Source: Francisellaceae bacterium (GTDB lineage: Bacteria; Pseudomonadota; Gammaproteobacteria; Francisellales; Francisellaceae). Taken from it: a DNA stretch of 32,668 nucleotides. A model generated the notes under the pieces. It was not told the origin of the DNA. It made no database searches and saw only the letters and a program-made list of their open reading frames with translations. Below, piece by piece: positions 1 through 8,576 of this stretch (position 1 is its first letter; the number at the start of each line of letters is the position of its first letter). The position numbers were made by a program, and so were the translations under genes. The stretch covers positions 1 to 32,668 of the forward strand of contig JAOMSY010000013.1 of assembly GCA_028355575.1 (NCBI GenBank). The letters run 5' to 3'.

Positions 1-2
1 AG

Positions 3-1442
3 ACTGCTCACCAAGAAGAACATTCTAATTTTTCTGCTAAAGCGCATGACTACCAGGAGGGGGTTAAAGCTGATTTGCCAGAAGACTACATAGTTGCTGA
101 AAATAGCTGCAGAATAAATGATACAGATGGTGGGTTAACACAAGCGTGCATGGATTTAACTGGACCAAGCTGGGCAAAAGTAGAAAGTTTAGTCAAGGGG
201 CAAACTGACGAAGGTAATCAATTTGGTTTGCCGGGTTATACATCAGTTTCTGAGTTATTCTCTGGAAAAATTAAACGAGCTGTAAAAGACCGCATTAAAA
301 ATTACCAACAAAATTACGATGAAATTCAAAAATTATGGGAAATTAATCTACAAGCTAAAACCGCTTTAGAGCCATTCCTCTCTGTTGATAATCAAAAGTT
401 AGGTGCGAAAATCAGAAAAAGTTATAACAACTTAAACAAGAATATAGATTTATTATCAGGTAAATTAATTGATTGTGAAGACGGTTATTGCATTCCAGAC
501 GATGTTCAAGAAGCAAAAGATGGTATCCAAAAAATTGACCCGATGATAGTTTCATTAGCAATGCTTTCAAAAGTACATGGTATTGTTGATACTTCTTCTA
601 TAACGAAAAATGCTCAGTTAACTGAGTTAAAAGGTTTTAATTTTGGTTTTCAGCAAGGTGGTGAGATCATTAGGGTTTATGACCAAGATTTAGACCATAG
701 TTACGATCAAACTCAGCTAGTGACCTATAATCCAATTAACACTACAACTTTACAGCCAATGAATGGTGATTCAAAAGGACGATATATCTTTTTAGTCGAA
801 ATGGATCAATTAAATAACTTTGCAGATATCTTAAAGGATAGTTCAATTGACTCAAAACATGTCTACTTTCCCATTATACTTAATGCTGAAAAGCTTAAAG
901 ACCAACCCGGTAACATTAGATTAAGTGTTTCTAATATATTGGAACCAATATATCAAAGTGCTGGTCAAGAAACTACAGCTGAATTTATAACCCCTAAGTT
1001 AAAAGCTTCATTAGAAGGTACTAACACGACTGGTACATCTAATCACTTAACTATTTCAGCAAATACTTTGCCAATTAAGTCTTATGATGGTGATAAGTTT
1101 ATATTAACAACAGATCATCCATATGAGTCGACATCACAAAATATGATAAAACTGAATTCTGATGGTAGTTTAATTTTAACTGGGTCAAATGGTAAAGTGT
1201 TGTACCATACTGAAGCTGAGCCAAATATAAAAATGCTTAAGTTTCAACGTGACTGTAACTTAGTGTTTTACAGTAATACTGACGGTCAACCAAGGCATGC
1301 GATTAAGTGGTCAGGTACATACAATCACGCAAAACCAGGACATTGCAGTATAGAGTTAGGCAATGATGATTTAAAAATACTAAATAAAGATACATCTGAG
1401 GTGCTCTGGACAATGTCTAGTGGTAAGTGGGATAGGAATTAA
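3..1442 (+). CDS. MACPF-type pore-forming protein with C-terminal B-lectin domain, 5' partial
   Basis: The reading frame is open to the left edge, so the N-terminal part (signal peptide and most of the MACPF core) is outside the window. A TTG at 75 could start a 455-residue protein, but the residues before it still resemble the downstream paralog, so I treat the gene as cut by the window. What remains starts with the last part of a MACPF domain (W-x-x-V-E-S-L-V, then a G-L-P-G-Y stretch and the K-I-K-R-A-V helix), followed by an alpha-helical middle and a beta-rich region. The last ~110 residues look like a bulb-type mannose-binding lectin: QRDCNLVFY closely fits the Q-x-D-x-N-x-V-x-Y sugar-binding motif. 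The likely role is a secreted membrane-attack protein that uses glycan binding for targeting. It lies 34 bp before its paralog in the same direction, a tandem duplication. Target cell and activity are unknown. Confidence 0.6.
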   Translation, partial: TAHQEEHSNFSAKAHDYQEGVKADLPEDYIVAENSCRINDTDGGLTQACMDLTGPSWAKVESLVKGQTDEGNQFGLPGYTSVSELFSGKIKRAVKDRIKNYQQNYDEIQKLWEINLQAKTALEPFLSVDNQKLGAKIRKSYNNLNKNIDLLSGKLIDCEDGYCIPDDVQEAKDGIQKIDPMIVSLAMLSKVHGIVDTSSITKNAQLTELKGFNFGFQQGGEIIRVYDQDLDHSYDQTQLVTYNPINTTTLQPMNGDSKGRYIFLVEMDQLNNFADILKDSSIDSKHVYFPIILNAEKLKDQPGNIRLSVSNILEPIYQSAGQETTAEFITPKLKASLEGTNTTGTSNHLTISANTLPIKSYDGDKFILTTDHPYESTSQNMIKLNSDGSLILTGSNGKVLYHTEAEPNIKMLKFQRDCNLVFYSNTDGQPRHAIKWSGTYNHAKPGHCSIELGNDDLKILNKDTSEVLWTMSSGKWDRN

Positions 1443-1476
1443 ATTTTATAGTTCAACTTTATGCTTTGGGTAAATT

Positions 1477-3585
1477 ATGAAAATTATAACAATCATTACT
1501 GGAATATTGGCTGTGTTTTTTTCATTATTCAGCACAGCAAATGCTGACAGTGATATAAACATAGCAGATGGATACTATGACTTGACAGGTAAACTAGTAA
1601 ATGAATTCTATGCTCGTCCTCAGAACTGTTTCACAAGTTTAGGGCAAAGAGTGGAAACAGGCTCTAGTCAGGGGCAGTCTTTTGTTTATGACTCTAAGAC
1701 ATTGACTGATGCAGTCGGGTTTGGGTTGGGTGTCGATGTCAGTTATAAATCTAAGTTGGTTACTGGGACTCACGGTGAAATAGGCTATGATACTTCAACT
1801 ATAAATAATTCTACATCTTCCCAATTTTGGGAGCATATGGATGTGTATCAGAATATTATGATGGATAATGGGATTCAGCTTACAAGTTATGGTGACCAGC
1901 AAGTTCAAAATGTTGTTGATGCCTACGATACAGGGAATCAAGATAAGCTTAATACCGCAATAGATAGTTATATAAGAAATTGTGGAACATCCTATATTAC
2001 ATCTTATAAGAAAGGGGCGCATGTAGATGTCAATTTAATTTTACACTCAAAGTCTTATGCCTCAAACAATAAATTTACAGCTGGGCTTAACGCAGATACA
2101 ACATTAGGTCAAATATCTAAAAAACTTGAAGCTGAGTCCCATAATTCAAGTACAACACCAGGAGAAATTTCGAAGAAATATCAATTAAAAGGCACAGACT
2201 TATCTTTACCACAGCCAATAATTGATAACATAAATAATTGTAATATTAATGCTGATGGTAGCTTAACAGATAATTGTTTTAATATTGCTGGTTCAACTGG
2301 ATGGGCTGGTTTTTATAATAAGCTAAAATCATTAGCTAATGACAATGGCGTTCTAATGGGGTTACCAGAGTATGAATCCTCAGCTAATGCATTTACCAAT
2401 AAAAAAATTAAACGTCTAGTACAAGCTAATATTGATTCACATAAACAAACATTTTTGAAGCTACAAACAATCTGGGAACAAATTTCTCAAGTAAGATCTG
2501 CGGCTAATGTCATTTTAGATTCAGTTCAAAACCAGAAACAGAATGATGAAACTCAGAATATAGAGAGAGTATTAAAGAGTGCAATATCTACTTTAGATTA
2601 CGATGAGAAATTATTTAGAGATAACCTTTATTACTATGCTGGTTCGTGTTTCATGTGGGCAGGTGAATGTTCTAGTTTAACTCCAGATTCACTTATTTCA
2701 CAATTACATCCTCTAGATAAAGATGGAATTTTAGGTGTATCGCTTGCCTTAAATGCTCTCCCTACTGGTAAACCTGAAACACAAACAGTTCAGGCTAGTA
2801 ACGCTCAAAGTACAAATTATTTTGATCTGTATAGCTCAGACTCTGAAGGGATAGAATCAATAAGTGATTTAAATGGTCAAAAAATATTACCTTCGCAACT
2901 GTCTAATAATCAATTATATAAGTTAACATTACCTTTTACCTTTGGGCCGTATAAGACTGATACATATGTGTTATTTGTTAAAACAAAAGGTAAAAATAAA
3001 TTTTCAGAGATTTTAAAACTCCTTGATGCAGATGATTATGTATATCACCCTATAATTCTAAAGGCTGGTCAGCCGATGAATTTCTCTGGTCCAGGCTATC
3101 ATATTGTAAATTATAAAATTATTGCCTCAAATATTATTGACCCGACATTTTTACCGCCGAACGATAGTTCTAATACGCTTTCTACTTTTCTTTATTCAGA
3201 TGGTAGTAAGGTTGCCGCGTTATTAGGCGGGCTTTATTTAGATATCCATAAATTCTCTCCAACAAAAGAATTTTACCCTGGGCAGTTTACTTTGATGGAA
3301 GGTCAACGTGTCGTTTCTGGTAACTCTCAATTATATTTAAGTTGGAATGACTTACATATAAATAGATATGATAATGCTGGTGGTGAGGGTAAATATTTAC
3401 CTGGAAAAGCAAATCAATATATGAGTTTTGATGGCGATTGTCATTTACGAATTTATGATCAAGACAATGGGCTAAAATGGACTTCACCAAACACTTCACA
3501 ACCAAAAACTTGTAAGTTTGTAGTGTCAGCATCAAATGCTATTATTTATGATGAAAACTATAATGTGGTTTGGAAATTAATTTAG
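1477..3585 (+). CDS. Secreted MACPF-type pore-forming protein with C-terminal B-lectin-like domain
   Basis: 702 residues. Residues 1-23 form a signal peptide ending A-N-A. Residues ~30-325 read as a MACPF domain. CGTSYITSYKKGA at 169-181 matches the MACPF signature (G-T-H-[YF]-x6-G-G) with Ser for His and Ala for the last Gly. The typical closing segment follows at ~276-325 (W-A-G-F-Y-N-K-L-K-S-L, then a final helix with K-I-K-R-L-V). Residues 330-430 are helical and cysteine-containing, ~440-590 beta-rich, and ~595-702 a bulb-lectin-like repeat (FDGDCHLRIYDQDNGLKW) with a weaker sugar motif than the upstream paralog. MACPF proteins insert beta-hairpins into membranes as oligomeric pores; bacterial ones act on host or rival cells. 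The start is an ATG behind a weak GGGT. The stop overlaps the stop of the convergent lipoprotein gene by 4 bases. The MACPF call is fairly strong; the lectin call here rests partly on the paralog. Confidence 0.68.
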   Translation: MKIITIITGILAVFFSLFSTANADSDINIADGYYDLTGKLVNEFYARPQNCFTSLGQRVETGSSQGQSFVYDSKTLTDAVGFGLGVDVSYKSKLVTGTHGEIGYDTSTINNSTSSQFWEHMDVYQNIMMDNGIQLTSYGDQQVQNVVDAYDTGNQDKLNTAIDSYIRNCGTSYITSYKKGAHVDVNLILHSKSYASNNKFTAGLNADTTLGQISKKLEAESHNSSTTPGEISKKYQLKGTDLSLPQPIIDNINNCNINADGSLTDNCFNIAGSTGWAGFYNKLKSLANDNGVLMGLPEYESSANAFTNKKIKRLVQANIDSHKQTFLKLQTIWEQISQVRSAANVILDSVQNQKQNDETQNIERVLKSAISTLDYDEKLFRDNLYYYAGSCFMWAGECSSLTPDSLISQLHPLDKDGILGVSLALNALPTGKPETQTVQASNAQSTNYFDLYSSDSEGIESISDLNGQKILPSQLSNNQLYKLTLPFTFGPYKTDTYVLFVKTKGKNKFSEILKLLDADDYVYHPIILKAGQPMNFSGPGYHIVNYKIIASNIIDPTFLPPNDSSNTLSTFLYSDGSKVAALLGGLYLDIHKFSPTKEFYPGQFTLMEGQRVVSGNSQLYLSWNDLHINRYDNAGGEGKYLPGKANQYMSFDGDCHLRIYDQDNGLKWTSPNTSQPKTCKFVVSASNAIIYDENYNVVWKLI

Positions 3586-3965
3586 TTGGGACACATATAA
3601 GCATTACCTGAAATATAAACACCTGTTTGGTCACCACTCATACCCCCACCATATTCACCGCTATAGCCACTCATTGTGGAAGATGCTCGATCTGTAATGA
3701 GACTGACATAGTTGGCACCCAAGTCAATCGCTTGGTTTCTTAAATCATTCATTGCACCATTTTCTAAATTTTCGTTTGAAGTGAAATCACCGGTAAAAAA
3801 ATTACCTTGTTGGCCATGAACTTGCCCTAAAAATTGGCAGTCACTAGCCGGAGTATGCATAGAAACTAAAACGCTACCAGCTTGTTTTTTCAAGGGGATG
3901 GCGCTACAGCCTGCAAGCGCTATGATGCTTGGTATGACAACTATGGTGGCAATATTTTTAAACAT
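3582..3965 (-). CDS. DUF4156-type outer-membrane lipoprotein
   Basis: 127 residues with a lipoprotein signal: a hydrophobic stretch ending in the lipobox L-A-G-C, so the mature protein would start at Cys20 and be lipid-anchored. The mature part has a conserved-looking pair of cysteines (S-D-C-Q-F-L-G-Q-V-H-G and a C-terminal Y-M-C-P-N) and the segment AMNDLRNQAIDLGANYVSL, which is typical of the DUF4156 family of small envelope lipoproteins. The family has no established function. The tail is rich in Gly and Ser. The start is ATG with AAGGA about 6 bases upstream. It is convergent with the MACPF gene and shares stop-codon bases with it; no functional link is implied. Confidence 0.7.
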   Translation of the reverse strand: MFKNIATIVVIPSIIALAGCSAIPLKKQAGSVLVSMHTPASDCQFLGQVHGQQGNFFTGDFTSNENLENGAMNDLRNQAIDLGANYVSLITDRASSTMSGYSGEYGGGMSGDQTGVYISGNAYMCPN

Positions 3966-4069
3966 ATATTTCCTTGTATTATATTGTGTGATTTTTTGCG
4001 CGAAATTATAGAGTAAACAGCTAAAATTTATACGGTAATGATTGCTGTATCCTTAAGAAAGGAAGTCAT

Positions 4070-4171
4070 TTGGATTCAAAAAAGGTGAAGAACACAAGTA
4101 TAAAAGTTGTGTTATGGGCTGTTAATTTTGGCTTAACTATCAAAAATCCTCTTAGTTTTCTAAACTTGTGA
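4070..4171 (+). CDS. Possible 33-residue small protein
   Basis: A short frame starts at TTG 4070 with GAAAGGAAG ending 6 bases before it, a good ribosome binding site for this genome, and stops at TGA 4169-4171. The product begins basic (M-D-S-K-K-V-K-N) and continues with a mostly hydrophobic segment containing V-V-L-W-A-V-N-F-G-L, which could insert in or lie on the membrane. It sits alone in the gap between the lipoprotein gene and the DUF2845 gene, 26 bp before the latter in the same direction. It may be a leader for that gene or chance. No family is recognised. Confidence 0.3.
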   Translation: MDSKKVKNTSIKVVLWAVNFGLTIKNPLSFLNL

Positions 4172-4197
4172 TACGCATTAAAATTTTTAAGTAACAC

Positions 4198-4581
4198 ATG
4201 AAGTGCAATGTAAGAGCAATATTTATTAAGTTTGTAGTAATTTCTTTTTTACTGTTTAGTACATCTTATTTATTTGGATTGAGGTGTAATGGAAAGCTCA
4301 TTAATATTGGAGACTGGGAAGAGTTTGTCATACGCTATTGTGGTGAGCCTACCTCTAAGTATCAGTATGTTAATAAAGTTTTTTCAAATGTAAGTCAACT
4401 TAACTTGAAGCCTAACGAAACAAGAGTTATCTCAGAAAATTTGATGGATAGGTTGGTCTATAACTTTGGTCCAAATCGACTAATGAGTAGTTTACTTTTT
4501 GAAAATGGAAAACTAATCAAAATTGAGAATGGGGATTATGGTTACGCTAAGAAATTTATACCTAGTATAAATCCTTCCTAA
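4198..4581 (+). CDS. DUF2845 domain protein, secreted
   Basis: 127 residues. Residues 1-27 form a signal peptide or membrane anchor. The next stretch, L-R-C-N-G-K-L-I-N-I-G-D followed by V-I-R-Y-C-G-E-P, is the characteristic opening of DUF2845: two cysteines around a glycine-rich turn and the C-G-E-P box. Domains of this type are small periplasmic modules of unknown function, and the two cysteines may form a disulfide. The rest has the expected beta-strand pattern (V-Y-N-F-G-P, then L-L-F-E-N-G-K-L-I-K-I). The start is ATG with only a weak AAG upstream. The stop overlaps the stop of the convergent PelA-like gene by 3 bases. Confidence 0.72.
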   Translation: MKCNVRAIFIKFVVISFLLFSTSYLFGLRCNGKLINIGDWEEFVIRYCGEPTSKYQYVNKVFSNVSQLNLKPNETRVISENLMDRLVYNFGPNRLMSSLLFENGKLIKIENGDYGYAKKFIPSINPS

Positions 4582-6614
4582 TCTAATACGCTTTTAATAA
4601 TTATTTTCTTTTCTTCAAATGGTGACGGGTTACCAGTGATTTGTAATATTTTGTTTTTTGAATGCGCATTAATTAATTCACCGTTGATATTAATTTCGTA
4701 ATTACTGTCATGTTCAACAGCAATTTCAAGCGCTAACGATTGCCATCCAGTGGTAGTAAATGAAAGGCGATTGCTTTTAACTTTGAAATTTTGTATTGAC
4801 CAATTACTTGAAATAATATGAGGTTTGTTTTTTTTCTGTTGATTGCTTAAGCATATTTTCGGCGATTTAATTACTGGGTCAAGTGCAACATATAGATCAT
4901 TATTCGTTTGATTATAGCCAATTACACCAATTGAATGTTCCCAGTCAATATATTGATTTGAATTAGAAAATCTATACGTATTTAGCTTTCCTCTATTTTC
5001 AATAAGGTAACAATCTTGTTCATCTAGCTTTAGTGTTTTTGTAGAGTAGAATCCTTGGACGCCCTGAATATAATGCTTGGTAGTTGTGTAAAATAAATGA
5101 GATTTTTCGATAAAATTAATATTTTCAGTCAAGGCAGTGATTGATGCCTTTTTTTGCCCAGAATACATACTGAAATTTAAGCTAATTGGTTTGAGTCTTT
5201 TTGGTGATTCTGTATTTTCATATGTTTGTTGAATGAATTTGTAAGAGTGAAAATTCTTTGTCCAGTTATTGGTATAGGCTTCTTCATTTGCGTTCGCTGA
5301 ATAGACTTGTAGATAGTGGTCTTTCGTAATACCTAACGGTGAAAGCCAAGCAATACTATCGTGCTCAGCATCAAAAATAGAATTTCCGCCATTAATATTT
5401 AATAGCTTGTCTTCACTTGTAATTTCAAGTGCTTCAACGCTAGGATCAGCATTGCCTGTCCATAAAAATATCTCAATGGGCTTAGTTGTTAATTTTTGTA
5501 AATATTTTTTAGAATCAGATATTTGATGAGTTAACAAATTCGATGATTGAATGTTTTTAACTGACCAGTCCTTAACAAAATTATAAGTATTCGCAGCCGG
5601 GGATATATTGGGTAATGAAAACGTTTTTCTAACAATCGTACGCAAGTATCCATCATCATTTTCACCGATTAGATCATCAGCAATATAACCAACAGTAAAT
5701 GGGATATGTGTATACTGCTTGAAAATATTTTCATATAAAACCTCAGATGCATTTTGGTACTTAGAATATGCAGTTTGATCTGGTCGGGTATTCGCACCTG
5801 AACCATTTGCTTCAGCAAAAAATATTCTTAGCCCATTCTGAGTGGTTGTATCTGGAATGGGAAAGTCAGGAATTGAAAATGCCTTTTTGAAAAATAAAAA
5901 AGGGTTGATATACCATTGTTTAAAAACTCTTTTCTTTAGAGGCGAGAACTCATAAAACGTGCTATAGCCTTCAGAGGCATAACCCCCATTTTTACTGGTA
6001 ACAATTAGGTCATAACTATAATTTTGCCGATCATTTTCAGATGCAGATAAATATACCTGATTATTTTTATTAAAGGATTTCATTTCATATAATGCTGGTA
6101 ATTTATGGTATGTTTTTTCATAGTTGACCATATCATCATCTTGATAAGCTAAGTCTAATTTATATGAACTTATCCAGTTATCTAGGTACCTGAGTCCTAA
6201 TACTTGAAAGATTGAGTTAATTGTTGCAATGCTATTTTGCTGGTTATCATTATTATTTATGAATCCAGGGTTGCCCATTATGACAATTTTTTTGCCTTTA
6301 CTGATATTCTGTAATAGCCATTTGCGATATACGTTAACATTTGCAATGGCATTTTCCGTGTTAAACCAGGTTAATATCCCAATTACATCCTCTCGGTTTT
6401 GGGTATCTGGAAGGCTATCTTCAATTGGATGGTATTCAATTTTGAGACCTAGGTAATTTAATGGTAATGCCGCAAAAGAATGGATAGGTTGATTAATTAA
6501 AGGAATATCAGAGTCTTTTTGATACAGCCCAATAACTGTTCTAGGCACCTCTTTAGAAAATAGAGGCAACGTGAATAAGCAAATACAGATTAAGCTTATA
6601 AAACGAATAAACAC
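4578..6614 (-). CDS. Secreted PelA-like protein (reductase-like + degenerate deacetylase + jelly-roll)
   Basis: 678 residues from a GTG start with AGG about 8 bases upstream. Residues 1-20 are a signal peptide. From memory of Pseudomonas PelA, the part from ~25 to the end matches its flavodoxin/reductase-like, deacetylase and jelly-roll regions: I-V-I-M-G-N-P-G-F at 110-118, E-I-F-L-W-T-G-N-A-D-P at 381-391, N-I-N-G-G-N-S at 406-412, and the long stretch H-Y-L-Q-V-Y-S-A-N through R-L-K-P-I-S to M-Y-S-G-Q-K-K-A-S (433-491). The N-terminal glycoside hydrolase domain of PelA is absent. Catalytic positions look lost: PelA has D-G-D and H-T-Y-S-H-P-F metal motifs where this protein has N-G-S (270-272) and N-T-Y-N-F-V (342-347). 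It is therefore probably a non-enzymatic polysaccharide-binding or assembly protein. No other pel-type gene is nearby. Confidence 0.65.
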   Translation of the reverse strand: MFIRFISLICICLFTLPLFSKEVPRTVIGLYQKDSDIPLINQPIHSFAALPLNYLGLKIEYHPIEDSLPDTQNREDVIGILTWFNTENAIANVNVYRKWLLQNISKGKKIVIMGNPGFINNNDNQQNSIATINSIFQVLGLRYLDNWISSYKLDLAYQDDDMVNYEKTYHKLPALYEMKSFNKNNQVYLSASENDRQNYSYDLIVTSKNGGYASEGYSTFYEFSPLKKRVFKQWYINPFLFFKKAFSIPDFPIPDTTTQNGLRIFFAEANGSGANTRPDQTAYSKYQNASEVLYENIFKQYTHIPFTVGYIADDLIGENDDGYLRTIVRKTFSLPNISPAANTYNFVKDWSVKNIQSSNLLTHQISDSKKYLQKLTTKPIEIFLWTGNADPSVEALEITSEDKLLNINGGNSIFDAEHDSIAWLSPLGITKDHYLQVYSANANEEAYTNNWTKNFHSYKFIQQTYENTESPKRLKPISLNFSMYSGQKKASITALTENINFIEKSHLFYTTTKHYIQGVQGFYSTKTLKLDEQDCYLIENRGKLNTYRFSNSNQYIDWEHSIGVIGYNQTNNDLYVALDPVIKSPKICLSNQQKKNKPHIISSNWSIQNFKVKSNRLSFTTTGWQSLALEIAVEHDSNYEININGELINAHSKNKILQITGNPSPFEEKKIIIKSVLD

Positions 6615-6652
6615 TAACCAAGCCTAGATTTAAATCTATATTGGGTTATATT

Positions 6653-6670
6653 CCCCGCAGTTCTACTGCG
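6653..6670. repeat. Short palindromic repeat, copy 1
   Basis: CGCAGT (6656-6661) and ACTGCG (6665-6670) pair around a TCT loop, preceded by CCC. It resembles the second hairpin 62 bp away; together they fit CCCCGYAGYTCTRCTGCG. The outer CCCC has no matching GGGG here, so this copy is degenerate. Confidence 0.6.
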
Positions 6671-6714
6671 AGTAAAAAGATAAAACAATGTGAAAACGAG
6701 TGGAAACAACTCAA

Positions 6715-6739
6715 TACCCCGTAGCTCTGCTGCGGGGTA
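6715..6739. repeat. Short palindromic repeat, copy 2 (possible terminator)
   Basis: TACCCCGTAGC and GCTGCGGGGTA form an 11-bp stem (one G-T pair) around TCT. It lies about 70 bp past the stop of the amidohydrolase gene on the minus strand, so it could end that transcript, but there is no run of T after the stem on either strand. Similarity to copy 1 suggests a dispersed palindromic repeat used as a transcript end rather than a classical terminator. Confidence 0.6.
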
Positions 6740-6810
6740 GTTTATTCATAAGGCTAGTATAGATAATGCTCATGTTTTTTTCATCTAGTGTGCATATTAT
6801 TCAACATTAT

Positions 6811-8562
6811 TTAGTTAACAAATAATGTGCCATCAACAATCGTCCCTAGGATATTAGTGTTAGCAATTTCTTCACTGGGAAGATGCTCTATATCATCCTC
6901 CAAAATTGTAATGTCAGCATATTTTCCCACTTCAAGTGTACCTTTATCTTTCTCTTCTTTAAGAAGATAAGCCGCATCTTTAGTCACAGCTTCGAGCGCC
7001 TGGCGCACTGTGATTTGCTCATCTTGGCCTAATACAACACCAGTGAACGATTTTCTTTCAATGGCATTTTGAATCATGCGTAATGGATCTACCGCAGTAA
7101 TAGGCGCATCTGAGTGAAGTGCAAAAGTGACGCCTAATTTTTTAGCTGAAGCTAATGGATTCATCGACTTTACCTTATCAGGGCCTAGTGTGTGTGCTTT
7201 ATGGAAATCACCCCAATAATAAAGGTGATTAATGAAAAAGTTAGCCAAAATATTATATTTTTTCATTTGTTTAAGCTGTTCATTGCTTACAGTTTGGCAA
7301 TGCTCAAGTCTAAAGCGTGGGTCGCGATCAGGCGCAAAGCGAAGCACATGTGATACACAGGCAATCATATCCTCAATTGCAGCATTACCATTGGTATGTA
7401 TCGCTGCTTGAATATCATGCTTAACTAAATCTTCAAACAAAGAAATGCCATCTTCAACACTAATATTTTTTATGCCTGCTTCATCTTTATCGTAATAATA
7501 TGGCCACTTCATATTCGCTGTATAGCCTTGAATAGAGCCATCACTAACAATTTTAACGCCAGATATTACTAGTTTGCTATTCTCTAATTCTTTTGCTTTA
7601 AAATAGGCCTCAGAACCACCAAGCTGCTCATAGACATGGCTAAAGACATAGTTGCTGAGCTTGACTGGGAAACTTGCTTTATTCGTTATATTCACCATGG
7701 CTTTCCACGCACCAGGTACTAAACCTAACCCTAAATCTGTCGCGGTCGTTATCCCTTTTTTTTGAGCGACACTGGCAAAGGCAATTAGGCCATCACTTAG
7801 TTTCGCTTGAGATAACTCAAATTTAGCTAGTATTGGTCCCATAGCCTCAAACTCTTGTAGCTCGCCTGTTAATTGGCCGTTCTCTTTCACAACCCCGACT
7901 GTTTCACAGTCATTGGTGTAGCCCATTTCATTAAGCGCAAAGTGGTTTGCGTAAGCAATGTGCCCACTCATATTCATTACAATGACTGACTTATTGTCAC
8001 TAACTTTATTAAGACCTTGAGCAGTTAGGCAAGTCTCTCCTTTTTTTAATACTGAAGGGTCATAACCCCAAGCAATTAAAATATCTTTATCGCCCATGCT
8101 TTCTTTTAACCTTTCCACAACATCATTATTGGTGGTTAGTGCTGGCATAATTTCACCACTAGCATTTAAACGATCATAAGCACCAACATAAACAAAGTGA
8201 TGATATACAGCCTCAAGAGAAGCATGACAATGTGACTCTATAAATCCGGGATAAAAATAGTTGTTTTGAAATTGGGTGTTGACTTCATATTTTGTTCCCT
8301 TAGCTTTTAATGAAGTTTCAATTGAATTTAAACTACCAATTGAGTGAATACGATTACCTTGCACCGCAATTGCTTTTGCCTCTGGCATCAAATCATCAAG
8401 TGTAATGATATTTTTTGCGGTATATACAACCACTTTACCACTAGGTGTTGGTTGTTTTTGTTTTTCGTGAAAAGCTTCAAGGAAACTTTGATCATATTCT
8501 TTTGAGAATATATTACCTATCACGCAATGGTGATCACATTTATGTGTTTTTTGTTCGCTCAT
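6811..8562 (-). CDS. YtcJ-like metal-dependent amidohydrolase
   Basis: 583 residues when started at the ATG at 8562, which has GAGG about 8 bases upstream; a longer frame would run back into the MFS gene. Amidohydrolase family 3 motifs are in order: Y-P-G-F-I-E-S-H-C-H (first metal His pair), I-V-S-D-G-S-I-Q-G, A-A-I-H-T-N-G-N-A-A, R-F-R-L-E-H-C, and A-L-H-S-D-A-P-I-T near the C-terminus. YtcJ-type enzymes hydrolyse amide or related bonds; their natural substrates are mostly unknown. The first ~55 residues are an extra segment with a Cys/His-rich start (K-C-D-H-H-C-V-I) that could bind a metal. The start lies 14 bp after the MFS stop, so the two genes form an operon. Transporter and hydrolase probably handle one compound, which cannot be named. 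No signal peptide, so cytoplasmic. Confidence 0.82.
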   Translation of the reverse strand: MSEQKTHKCDHHCVIGNIFSKEYDQSFLEAFHEKQKQPTPSGKVVVYTAKNIITLDDLMPEAKAIAVQGNRIHSIGSLNSIETSLKAKGTKYEVNTQFQNNYFYPGFIESHCHASLEAVYHHFVYVGAYDRLNASGEIMPALTTNNDVVERLKESMGDKDILIAWGYDPSVLKKGETCLTAQGLNKVSDNKSVIVMNMSGHIAYANHFALNEMGYTNDCETVGVVKENGQLTGELQEFEAMGPILAKFELSQAKLSDGLIAFASVAQKKGITTATDLGLGLVPGAWKAMVNITNKASFPVKLSNYVFSHVYEQLGGSEAYFKAKELENSKLVISGVKIVSDGSIQGYTANMKWPYYYDKDEAGIKNISVEDGISLFEDLVKHDIQAAIHTNGNAAIEDMIACVSHVLRFAPDRDPRFRLEHCQTVSNEQLKQMKKYNILANFFINHLYYWGDFHKAHTLGPDKVKSMNPLASAKKLGVTFALHSDAPITAVDPLRMIQNAIERKSFTGVVLGQDEQITVRQALEAVTKDAAYLLKEEKDKGTLEVGKYADITILEDDIEHLPSEEIANTNILGTIVDGTLFVN

Positions 8563-8576
8563 ACTCTTGCCTCGTT

